DNA of 64,000 bases from CAVPNY01 sp963706905 (GTDB taxonomy: Bacteria; Chloroflexota; Anaerolineae; Anaerolineales; UBA4823): the NCBI GenBank assembly GCA_963706905.1, contig CAVPNY010000014.1:1-64000 (forward strand), given 5' to 3'. Below are positions 8,421 to 17,604 of the stretch, piece by piece. The position numbers were made by a program, and so were the translations under genes. Numbering within the stretch: position 1 is the first letter of the stretch; every line of letters begins with the position of its first letter. The notes beneath the pieces are model-generated. The model was not told the origin of the DNA and made no database searches. It saw nothing but the letters and a program-made list of their open reading frames with translations.

Positions 8421-9284
8421 TTATTCCGTTCCCTCCCAGGTAGCGATGTAGAGTGTCCTTTCGTCAACCGGTGCCAACCCCGGATTCGAAAACGTCCACG
8501 CGCCGCGCAGGCCAAGCTCCCTGGCAGTCAGCTCAAAGTGGCACATGGCGATCCCCAGGTCAACGCGCTGCAGATCAGCCAGGTGCAGCAAGACAAATAT
8601 CCAGGTGTTTTTACCGTATCGGGGGGTGCGCTGGCAGTAGAAATGCCAGCGAGGACCATCCCGGATAACCCGCCAGGGTTGTTTGTTGGAGGCGGATGGG
8701 CCTAACCGCAGCATTTCGAGGGCTGGAGCGTAACTACCCGCCGCCTCATACGATAATGATTTCTCGATGGAGCCTTCAAAAAACAGCTTTTCCCAGGGCA
8801 GGCGCCGGTCAGCGCGAACTATCTGACGGGTGTAGTCACTGCTTTGGCTTTTCTCGATCGCATAGCCCGTGGCGGTCACAGCCGGAATAATTTCATGTTT
8901 TTGTTTCTTGATTTTCGCAGCGAAGCTGCTCTGGGTAAACGATCCACCCAGCCAACAGGTACCCAGCCCAAGGGTTGTGGCCTCCAGGACAGCTTGCTCC
9001 ATGGTGTAGCCGAAATCTTCCAGAGCATGTTCACCGGCTTGCACCGCGCCGATGATAAACCCGGTCGGATTTCGAATGAATCCATAGGTGCCGAGACCGC
9101 GCAGGGAGAGGCGGTCTTGTTCGGTGGCAGCCACCAGGCTGAAACGCAGGGCTGACCCAAATGGGCCAGATCTTAAAGTCTTCAGGCTGGCCTGTAAGGC
9201 AGCGCGTATCTCCGGAGCAATGGGGTCTTCGCGATAGGCACGCGCGGAATAGCGAGCCTGGATGGTGTTCTGGACATTCAACAT
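8421..9284 (-). CDS. Nitroreductase family protein (TM1586-type)
   Basis: A 287-residue protein with the start of the nitroreductase fold (IQARYSARAYREDPI) and the FMN-fold region ATTLGLGTCWLGGSF. The double-domain length and the late motif LRLGPSASNKQPWRVI fit the TM1586-type subgroup, in which two half-domains form one FMN-binding unit. It would be a cytoplasmic flavin-dependent reductase with unknown acceptor. It heads a probable operon with a 41-residue ORF and an SDR. A stem-loop lies in its leader at 9318-9354. Confidence 0.82.
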   Translation of the reverse strand: MLNVQNTIQARYSARAYREDPIAPEIRAALQASLKTLRSGPFGSALRFSLVAATEQDRLSLRGLGTYGFIRNPTGFIIGAVQAGEHALEDFGYTMEQAVLEATTLGLGTCWLGGSFTQSSFAAKIKKQKHEIIPAVTATGYAIEKSQSSDYTRQIVRADRRLPWEKLFFEGSIEKSLSYEAAGSYAPALEMLRLGPSASNKQPWRVIRDGPRWHFYCQRTPRYGKNTWIFVLLHLADLQRVDLGIAMCHFELTARELGLRGAWTFSNPGLAPVDERTLYIATWEGTE

Positions 9285-9317
9285 AGAGATTCAGCAATGC
9301 TAGCTCAAATTGCCAGG

Positions 9318-9354
9318 ATGTCTCTTTCGATACCGCTTACGGTACCGGAGACAT
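9318..9354 (-). promoter_or_regulatory. Nested stem-loop in the leader of the nitroreductase gene
   Basis: Outer arms ATGTCTC and GAGACAT enclose inner arms TACCG and CGGTA with the loop CTTA. The structure begins about 33 bp upstream of the nitroreductase start. It could be an operator or an RNA leader structure. No T-run follows on either strand, so it is not a classical terminator. Confidence 0.4.
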
Positions 9355-9575
9355 TGGAGGTTAGGTAACCGTTGATATAGTGGAATTCTACCGCTCATCA
9401 GCGGGCAAATCGATACCAATTTGGAGAATTTTCCAACAACAGATGTACCACACAGGTAAGCTCATCCATTTTATAACTTTGGACTATAATGCTGCAATCC
9501 TCTCCAACAAAAATGCTACCCGGCGCCAGCAGGAAGGATGATTTATAACCGCCTGACCCGAGCGGAGCGAATGAT

Positions 9576-11252
9576 TTGTTGAAACGTCTGCCACTCTACC
9601 CTTTTCTATTCATTCTTGACGTTATTCTCACCCCGCTTGCCCACAATCTCAACCGGTTAGATCCGTCTCAAGCGCTCAGGCCGCTAATGATTCTCTGGCT
9701 GGCTGCGGCTGGAGTATTATTGCTGCTCTACTTACTGTTCAGGGATTGGCAGTACGCTGGCTATCTGGTGTTTCTGATATCCCTGTTCTTCTTCTCCTTT
9801 GCTTATCTCAACCGGTTTTTCCAGTACCAGCTGCTGAATTTCGGGAGGGCGCTCGATGAACGCGTATTGCTCCTGATCTGTGCAGCTCTGCTTGGGATGC
9901 TTGCACTCAAAGGTGTCTGGGTTCGTCTGGGAGGCCGGACCGGGCTGACCGCCTATTTAAACCTGTTAATTGTCGTCATGTTGCTGGTACCGACTTATGA
10001 GCTGGTTTCGGGATTGATCCGTGAACCGCTTAAGGCCAGTGAGAATCCCGGAAACGCCCAGGCAGGCTCTGGCGGGATGCCGGTAGATTGCACCAACACA
10101 CCCGATATTTACTACATCATCCTGGACGGCTACGGAAGGGCAGATTCATTAGCGGATCTATACGGATTGAACAACCAGCCTTTTCTTGAAACCCTGAGCC
10201 GCAAGGGTTTTTATGTGGCAACCGAGAGTTACACCAATTACACCCAGACCATCTTCTCGGTCCCGGCAGCCCTTAATTTCAATTTCATCGATCCACCTGG
10301 AAAAGGTGTAAGCGGCTCAAATTATTTCACGGGTTTGATCAGCCGCAACGAAATCATGGCGACGTTGAAGCGCTGCGGGTACCAGACGGTAGCAATCGAG
10401 AGCGGTTTCTACTTCACCGATCATCCTGAGGTGGATATCTTCCTTTCGCGCAGTATTGGCACCAACGAATTTGAGGACCTGCTGCTGGCTGACTCGCCGG
10501 TGGATGTCTTATCCAGCGAGCTGAACCTGGAACCACCAGAAAATAGCTATGCAGCTCATCGTCAGCGGGTGCTCTACAGCTTTAAGGAGCTGGAGGAGCT
10601 TTCTCAAATGACCGGGCCAAAGTTCGTTTTTGCCCATATCATCTCTCCACACCCACCGTTTGTATTCGATAAACTTGGCCAGCCCATTGAACCGAAGCCT
10701 GGCTATTACATCGGGGATGGTGATGATTACCGGGGCACCCTGGAGGAGTATTTAGCCGGTTATCCTGAGCAGGTCCAGTTTGTCAATCAAAAAATAGAGC
10801 AGGTGATCGATACAATTCTGGCAAATTCATCGCAGCCGCCTGTAATCATCATCCAGGGAGACCACGGACCTGGCAGCCGCCTGGATTGGGACTCGCCGCA
10901 GCGCACCTGCCTGTGGGAGCGCACACCGATCCTGAACGCCTATTACCTGCCTGAGGGTGGGGATAGCCTGCTTTACCCATCTATCTCACCCGTGAATTCG
11001 TTCCGGGTGGTTCTGAACAACTACTTTGGAACCAAACTGCCCCTCTTGCCAGACGACACCTATTTCACCTCCATCGTCTGGAGCGCCAGGCGATTGATAT
11101 CACCGCACAACGATCCTCCCTGGCGAATTGTGACTTGCCGTAAGTCCATTCAAATTCCCATTTGCAGATTGGCTGGCTATATTGCAGTTGATCGCTCTAA
11201 AGCCTGTCGATCGCCCGGATATAGAATGCGCAGGCATCCAGGATCTGGCTGA
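9576..11252 (+). CDS. Membrane-anchored sulfatase/alkaline-phosphatase-fold protein
   Basis: Up to 558 residues, starting at TTG 9576-9578. Four to five N-terminal membrane helices (residues 1-150) precede an extracellular alkaline-phosphatase-superfamily domain: YYIILDGYGRADSL (first metal Asp), SYTNYTQTIFSVPAALNF (candidate nucleophile Thr), FAHIISPHPPF and IIQGDHGPGS (late metal Asp/His). This architecture recalls phosphoglycerol and phosphoethanolamine transferases, but the substrate is not readable. From about 11080 another frame gives a shorter end (RLERQAIDITAQRSS, stop at 11141-11143), which removes the overlap with the convergent peptidase gene, so a frameshift is suspected. Confidence 0.78.
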   Translation: MLKRLPLYPFLFILDVILTPLAHNLNRLDPSQALRPLMILWLAAAGVLLLLYLLFRDWQYAGYLVFLISLFFFSFAYLNRFFQYQLLNFGRALDERVLLLICAALLGMLALKGVWVRLGGRTGLTAYLNLLIVVMLLVPTYELVSGLIREPLKASENPGNAQAGSGGMPVDCTNTPDIYYIILDGYGRADSLADLYGLNNQPFLETLSRKGFYVATESYTNYTQTIFSVPAALNFNFIDPPGKGVSGSNYFTGLISRNEIMATLKRCGYQTVAIESGFYFTDHPEVDIFLSRSIGTNEFEDLLLADSPVDVLSSELNLEPPENSYAAHRQRVLYSFKELEELSQMTGPKFVFAHIISPHPPFVFDKLGQPIEPKPGYYIGDGDDYRGTLEEYLAGYPEQVQFVNQKIEQVIDTILANSSQPPVIIIQGDHGPGSRLDWDSPQRTCLWERTPILNAYYLPEGGDSLLYPSISPVNSFRVVLNNYFGTKLPLLPDDTYFTSIVWSARRLISPHNDPPWRIVTCRKSIQIPICRLAGYIAVDRSKACRSPGYRMRRHPGSG

Positions 11253-12369
11253 TCTCACATCTTTCATCCCGCATATGGGCCAGTTTGCTCTCGCCGGGTC
11301 CAAAACCGATGGTTGGAATCCCTGACGGCACCAGGGCTACCGCGTTGGTGCTGAAATCCCAGTAGGCGTACTTTTCAGGTGGATTTCCGAACGTTTCCCC
11401 ATACGCTGCAATCAACGCCCTGGCAAGCGGCGCCTCCAGGCTGATCTCCCAGGCCAGGTGGTAGGGTTCATAAGTGATTTCCTCCCCGGTCCAGGTTCTT
11501 CTGCGAAGTGTATCAATCTCCCAGACAGCATTTTTCCCTGCGATCAGGCGGTCCATCTCTTCTCTTATAGACTGCTCCGTCTCGCCCACCACCATCCTGC
11601 GATCCAGGTAGGCTTCACAGGCCGACGGGACGGCGTTCAGCGAGACAGCTGTGCTGGAGATCTGAGAAAGGACCAGCGTGCTCCGCCTGCCGCCCTTCTG
11701 CATAAGCTCCAGATTGGTTTGTTCGACGCGCTGGATGATTTCTGCCATCTCGTAAATGGCATTCACCCCCATCTCAGGCGCGGAGCCATGCGCTGAAACC
11801 CCTTGTGTCCGGAGCCTCACCTGGGCTTTGCCCTTGTGCCCGGTGGCGATACTATTGCCGGATGGCTCGCAGATGATCGCAAAGTCCGGCTGGAGGTGGG
11901 CTTCTGCGAGCATGTGCTTGAGCCCCTCGCCATCACAATTCTCTTCATCCACCGTGCCGGAGACAATCACTGTCTTCCCGGCGAGCAGACCCTGGCTTCT
12001 GGCGATGGCCGCGGCATAAACCGAGGCCGCCAGGCCAGATTTCATATCCACCGAGCCGCGCCCCCACAGGTAGCCATCCCGGATCTCGCCGCTAAATGGC
12101 GGTATCTGCCAATGTGCTTCATCTGTTACTTCCACTGTGTCGGTGTGGGAATCGAACAGGATAGCCTGCTCGCCGCTGCCAACCCGGCCCAGCACATTCC
12201 CGAAGCGGTCGATCTGGACACCGTCGAAGCCCAATGCTCTCATCTTCGAAGCGATGAACCGCGCCGCATGCTCTTCCTGACCGGAATAACTCTTGATCCG
12301 CACCAGGTCCTGAGCGAACTTCAGCAAGTCGCCGGTCACGTCGATCCCGTTCATGAGTAACTGGTTCAT
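11197..12369 (-). CDS. M20 family metallopeptidase, YgeY-like hydrolase
   Basis: A 390-residue cytoplasmic zinc hydrolase. The metal and catalytic motifs run in order: DSHTDTVEV (His and Asp), GRGSVDMKSGLAAS (bridging Asp), GTVDEENCDGEG (catalytic and metal Glu) and CEPSGNSI, with the dimerisation domain at about residues 180-290 and a C-terminal metal His in SKLAHMRDE. The ordering and the phrase SAHGSAPEMGVNAIYEMA resemble YgeY-type selenium-metabolism-linked hydrolases more than ArgE or DapE. The substrate is unknown. The 3' end overlaps the apparent end of the convergent sulfatase-fold gene. Confidence 0.85.
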   Translation of the reverse strand: MNQLLMNGIDVTGDLLKFAQDLVRIKSYSGQEEHAARFIASKMRALGFDGVQIDRFGNVLGRVGSGEQAILFDSHTDTVEVTDEAHWQIPPFSGEIRDGYLWGRGSVDMKSGLAASVYAAAIARSQGLLAGKTVIVSGTVDEENCDGEGLKHMLAEAHLQPDFAIICEPSGNSIATGHKGKAQVRLRTQGVSAHGSAPEMGVNAIYEMAEIIQRVEQTNLELMQKGGRRSTLVLSQISSTAVSLNAVPSACEAYLDRRMVVGETEQSIREEMDRLIAGKNAVWEIDTLRRRTWTGEEITYEPYHLAWEISLEAPLARALIAAYGETFGNPPEKYAYWDFSTNAVALVPSGIPTIGFGPGESKLAHMRDERCEISQILDACAFYIRAIDRL

Positions 12370-12481
12370 GAGCTTTCTACTCCTGGATATATTTTAACGT
12401 AAGTGGGTGTAAACTTATTTGTAATTGATCCTCAGCCTTACATTTTGGAACCAAATAGGTTCGATGCCTAAGGAGGTGACG

Positions 12482-12589
12482 ATGATCATTGTCATGCTCG
12501 GCGGAATTTTGAGCATGATCTGGTACATCCTGATCGCGCGCCGGCTGTTCCAGTTGGGGCAGAAGCCTGGGGTGCACTCAACCGTTTAA
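12482..12589 (+). CDS. Small membrane peptide, 35 residues
   Basis: An ATG directly behind a near-perfect Shine-Dalgarno (AAGGAGGTGA at 12470-12479) opens a 35-codon frame. The product begins MIIVMLGGILSMIWYILIAR and ends in a basic, polar tail, as a single-pass membrane peptide with a cytoplasmic tail would. It stands alone between the M20 peptidase and the S9 peptidase. The excellent ribosome site argues for translation. It may instead be the surviving tail of a larger membrane gene. Confidence 0.55.
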   Translation: MIIVMLGGILSMIWYILIARRLFQLGQKPGVHSTV

Positions 12590-12714
12590 TTCTGGCTATT
12601 CTTCACATTACTCAGGGGTTCTCCCGCCTGCCTATCTCACAACCTCAAAAATCTCTATAAATACCTAACAACTTCTTACTTCCTACTTCTTACTTCTCCT
12701 CCGGAGTTTCCTCA

Positions 12715-14798
12715 ATGCCCACCCCTCCCATTGCCCCAAGACGTCCCCACTCCATCACCCAGCACGGCCAGACCCGCCTCGACGAATACTACTGGATGCG
12801 CCAGCGCGAAGACCCGGCGGTGATGGATTACCTGCTCGCTGAAAACGCTTACCTGGCTGAGATGCTCGGCCATACCAAACCCCTCCAGGAGCAGCTTTTC
12901 CAGGAGATGAAAGGCCGCATCAAGGAGGACGACAGCACCGCCCCCGAGCGCTTCGGCGATTACTACTACTACCAGCGCACCGTGACCGGCAAGCAGTACC
13001 CGATCTACTGCCGCAAGCAAGGATACACCCGAAGCTCCTGAAGAGATCCTGATCGATCAGAACGCCCTGGCCGGGGAGCGCGGCTTCTGTCGCATCGGCG
13101 CCCTGGCGGTAAGCCCAGATCAGCAGAAGCTGGCTTATTCGATCGACCCTGACGGCTCGGAGAAGTGCGACCTCTATATCAAAAACCTGGTCAGCGGCGA
13201 GCTCTATCCCGAGCAGATCGCCAACACCTTTGCCGAGGTGTACGAGCATGTCGGCCTGGCCTGGGCGGCCGATTCGGAGACATTGTTCTACGTCACTTTG
13301 GACGAGGCGCTGCGCTCGGACAAGCTTTATCGCCACCGCCTGGGAGACGACCCGGCACAAGATGCCCTGATCTACCACGAGGCGGACAATACCTTTTATC
13401 TATTCGTCTTCCAGAGCCGCAGCCAGGAATATATCACCATCGAATCCCGGGCAATGGACACCAAGGAGTGGCGCATCTTGAGAGCGGACGACCCGCTTGG
13501 CGAGGCGCGCCTGTTCGACGCCCGGCGAAAGGGCATCGAATACTCGATTGAACATGGCGGCGCCGGCCGCAACAACCAAGTCGACAACTTTTTTGTGATC
13601 ACCAATGAAAACGCCCGCAACTTCAAGCTGATGGAGGCGTCCGCGGATGCCACCGATCACAGCCAGTGGGTAGAGGTCATCCCCCACCGGGAGGACACGC
13701 TGATCGAGACCGCCGCGGCGTTTGAGAATCACCTGGTGCTGTTCGAGCGCAAAGCCGGCCTCAAGCAGGTGCGCATCTCCGCTCCCGATGGGCTCGGCGA
13801 TGTGGGTTATGTACCCTTCCCGGAGCCGGTCTACGATATTGAGCCTGGCCTCAATCCAGAGTTCGAGACGGATCTGCTGCGCTTCACCTATTCGTCGCTG
13901 ACCACGCCTAATTCGGCGATCGATTTTCACATGGACAGCGGCGAGTGGGAGCTGAAGAAGCAGGATGAGATCCCCAGCGGTCACGACCCCGCAAAATACG
14001 TGAGTGAGCGGCTGTATGCGACTGCCTCAGACGGCACGCGGGTGCCGATCTCGATCGTGTACAAGAAAGGCCTGGTCAAGGATGGCAGCAATCCCACCTT
14101 GATCTACGGCTATGGCGCCTACGGCTACAGCACAGACGCCGAGTTCAACGCCAACCGCTTCAGCCTGATCGACCGCGGGTTTATCTTCGCCATTGCCCAC
14201 ATCCGCGGCGGCTCGGAGCTGGGGCGACTGTGGTACGACGACGGCAAGCTGCTCAACAAGCGCAACTCCTTCACCGATTTCATCGCCTGTGCCGAGCACC
14301 TGATCGCCGCGGGCTACACTTCCACCCCAAAACTGGCGATCATCGGCGGGTCAGCCGGCGGGCTGTTGATGGGCGCCTGTTTCACGATGCGCCCCGACCT
14401 TTTCAAAGCCGTGGTCGCCAAGGTGCCGTTCGTGGATGTGATCACCACCATGTCGGACCCGACCATCCCGCTCACCACCCTGGAGTACACCCAATGGGGC
14501 GATCCGGATGACAAGACTTATTATCGACTACATGATGTCTTACTCTCCATATGACAATATCCGTCCGATCGCCTACCCGGCCATCCTGATCACTACCGGG
14601 CTGAACGATCCACGCGTGGCTTACTGGGAGCCGGCCAAATTCGCCGCCAGGCTGCGCGCCATGGCCAGGCCAGGGAGCCTGATCTTTTTGAAGACCAACC
14701 TGGAAGCCGGACACGCTGGAGCTTCGGGTCGCTATGATTACCTGAAAGAGGTTGCCCTGGAATACGCCTTTTTGATCGATCGGCTGGGCGCTGCTTAA
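12715..14798 (+). CDS. S9A family oligopeptidase (oligopeptidase B-like), two frameshifts
   Basis: About 694 residues when repaired. The N-terminal beta-propeller begins APRRPHSITQHGQTRLDEYY. The frame shifts near 13020 (continuing as DTPEAPEEILIDQNAL) and again near 14524 (continuing as DYMMSYSPYDNIRPIAYPA). The catalytic alpha/beta-hydrolase domain shows GGSAGGLLMGA (Ser), TTGLNDPRVAYWEP (Asp) and GHAGASGRYDY (His). This is the prolyl-oligopeptidase family member that cuts after basic residues in short peptides, in the cytoplasm. All catalytic residues survive, so indel errors are more likely than decay. A strong terminator overlaps its stop codon. Confidence 0.85.
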
Positions 14799-14840
14799 TA
14801 CAGACATCGGAGATTTTCGGAAATCTCCGATGTCTGTATT
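14797..14840. terminator. Bidirectional 20-bp stem-loop terminator
   Basis: A perfect 20-bp inverted repeat with the 4-base centre TCGG; the arms begin AATACAGACATCGG and end in the complement. It starts on the stop codon of the S9 peptidase and lies 41 bp from the stop of the convergent glycoside hydrolase gene, so it can serve both. A-rich and T-rich ends of the arms provide weak U-tracts on both strands. Confidence 0.75.
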
Positions 14841-14880
14841 CATCCCATTCGTTTATCGGTTTTCTGAATCTGTTGATAGC

Positions 14881-17468
14881 TCACTTTGAGGCGTAATCCC
14901 CGATTTTCACCGCCGTATCCGTGACCGGCAAGCCGCTGATCGGGCTGATCGACAAACCAAGCTTGATTTGACCGCTGGCATCTGACTTCAATGTTTCTTT
15001 TCTAGTCCTTAACTCGCCACACGTATTAAAATCCCACCACTCAACCGTGAAGCTGGTATCTGGCGCCATCCCCGCCAGGACCAGCGTGCCCGCCAGGCTG
15101 CCCGGGTCCACGCCGTCCACCACCTCCGCCCAGGTATGGCTCAGATTGCTGATCCACAGATGGGCGAGAGCACTCTGCTTACCATAATTATTTTGCTGGC
15201 CGACGATACGGGTGCCTGGCGGTGTAATAACGTTAATCTCCACATATCCCCCGCCATTGAGCGGGATGTCCGCCATAAACTCATTGTAAGGCGCGTAAAT
15301 TTCGAATAAGCCGTTTGCCGGATTCCCGTCCGGTCCGGGCTGGTCGCGCAGATTACCGCTCCACCAGTACAGCTCGTACAAGCCACCCGGGTGGAGTGTC
15401 GCCCACAGAAAGTGGTGCAGCCAGACGCCGTACGGATCGGTGGCAAGGGCAGCCTGTTCGCGCTGCTCTTCGAAAATATCGATACCCGCTTCGCCGCGCA
15501 CGATCGGCATATTTCCACCCGCCTCAGTCAATTGCTCTCGGGTTGCCTGGCTATACGCAGTATGGTAAGCTGCCGATCCGACAAAAGCGCCCGGTCATCG
15601 GTTATCCCCGGGCGGATGCGTGCCCCTGTGCTTAGATAGGCATGCACATCTGCGTAGCCTACCCCCGCGGAACTCGCCTCTGCCCAAAAAGATGCGGGGA
15701 AACCAGCCCAGAATGAGGTGGTCGCCATATGATTGCGATCCAGGGCAGCCATCGCCTGCGCCAGGTAAATCGCCTGATCCCGGTGAGCCGGAGAGTCCGG
15801 ATCCCCCTCGTTAAGCAGCTCCCAGGAGTGCACGCCGCGTGAATACCCCCAGCGAGCAGCCAGATAGCGCCAGTAATATTCCTGCAGGCGGCGGGCTTTA
15901 TGCCCTCTTTGAGAATAGAAGTTATCCGGATTTATTCCAAGGCTGGGGTCGAAAATCCCATCCGTCAGGCAAATCTTGTTCAGGATGTAGTCCTGTTTGT
16001 CAGAAATCACCAACTTCAGAGCCAGCCCGTAGTCCTCAGCGTGTTGGAAGATCATATCCCAGTTGGCGGAGGCGATCGGGTCAAAATATTGGTGGTAATT
16101 TAGCTTACCCTTGAATACCACATTCGGTCCCACCTTCCCGCCCCCCAGTTCCTCGCCGATATACACCTCATCCAGGTAGGCTGTGCCGGCGGTGATCCCC
16201 ACCGCCAGAGCTGTCGCCCCATTGAAAAGCAGCCTGCCCTGGTTATTGGTGAACTGAGCCTCGTAGCGTTTCCAGCCATCGCCCAGGTCGACCTCCGCCC
16301 AGTCCCCGTCAGGCCCCAATTTTTGCAGGATCGCATCAAATTTATCCGGGCTGGAAAGCAGGCGCACGGACAGGTTTGCAGTAGGAGTCAAACCCAGATA
16401 CGCAGTGACCCGTACCACATAGGTCTTGCCGTCTTCCAGCCCGCCAGCCAGCCGCTGGTTCCCATTGGAAGCCTGGAAGATGTAATGGTCATCTCCGCTA
16501 AGCTTGACCGAGAAATCGTGGTCCTGGTAGACCTGCTCAGTGGAGCGCAAATCGTCCGATGTTCCCATGCGGGTACGCCAGGCGTCCCATTCATGCGTGC
16601 CGCGTGAAAATACCAGCTCCATATCCATCCAGGCCCGCGCCAGGTTAATTTTACCCACCGCGTATTTATCGCGAAACTCCATCTCGGCCTGCTGTTCGGA
16701 GTGGTAGATGCCTCCGTCCGCTGCATTGACCCCCGTCCCGGTGTAAGGCTCACCATCGGAATATTCAAAATATCTTGGATCCCTGCGGCTGACCTGCACA
16801 AAGCCGTGGTTTCCGGGACGGGCGTCGCCGACTGTAAAGTGCATCACGCCGGTCTCGCTCCATCCTGGAAAATTGGCATCATCCTGCGCCTGGATCTTAT
16901 ACTGCCAGTCGCCGGTTTGCTGAGGGGCAAAGCGTACCTGCCAGTACGACTCCCCGGTCAGGTAAATCCATTCGGAGTTGGTCGTGCCTGCAGTGGTATT
17001 CCTGTCGGTGAGATACGGCTGGAATAAGAAAGCCGGCTGGACGACCGCCTCTGCCCAATCCGTCACCCCCGGAGGCAAAAACAACCCGTCAACTGTGATG
17101 CCGGTGGCTAACGACCCGGACGACATCCCAGTCACTGGTCCCGGATCATAGGGCCACTGCAGGTTGGTGGCGACCGTCCCATCGATAGCAAAGCGCACCT
17201 CGAACCGGTCATACAAACTCACCGAGGCGGCGGATTGGATCCGTGAGATGGCCAGCACCGATGGGGGACGAGTTGCCTGGGTGGGTTCTCTCTGATCTGG
17301 AAGGTCCTGCGAGGTCTCAGTAGGGACAGGCGTGATAATCGGTGCAGGGTGGATTGGCGGTTCCCGATCGGGTTCTCCTGGAGTCCGGAAGACCAGATAG
17401 ACGGTAGAGAGCAGACAGGCAAGCAGGATGGCAAATACCCACACCCAATGCTTCTTTACGAAGGCCAT
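14881..17468 (-). CDS. DUF5060-type glycoside hydrolase with internal carbohydrate-binding module, frameshifted
   Basis: About 862 residues when repaired. An N-terminal signal anchor (residues 5-28) and a Pro/Thr linker lead into a DUF5060-like beta domain (WQYKIQAQDDANFPGW), a start-of-barrel motif (FEYSDGEPYTGTGVNAAD), an inserted jelly-roll resembling a carbohydrate-binding module (about residues 300-440; LDEVYIGEEL at its end), and the TIM barrel with WELLNEGDPDS as candidate acid/base. The frame shifts near 15580, after RALLSD; the downstream frame continues AAYHTAYSQATREQLTEAGG, with IVRGEAG as candidate nucleophile region, to 14881. It is a predicted cell-surface polysaccharide or glycoside hydrolase. 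Confidence 0.75.
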
Positions 17469-17505
17469 GGGGAAATCATATCACATCGCCCCCGATCAAG
17501 GCGAG

Positions 17506-17598
17506 CGCTTCGACTACACTATCGTTCCGCTCAGCGCGCTTTGATTTCACTTTCGTTCCGCTCGGCTCGCTTTGATTTCACTTTCGTTATGCTCGGCG
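17506..17598. repeat. Tandem repeat, three copies of 31 bp
   Basis: Three copies with a 31-bp period start at 17506, 17537 and 17568; the consensus begins CGCTTTGATTTCACTTTCG and continues TTCCGCTCGG. The first copy is the most diverged. It fills the gap between the glycoside hydrolase start and the end of the cyclase/NB-ARC gene, with no coding function. Confidence 0.75.
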
Positions 17599-17604
17599 TG
17601 TGCA

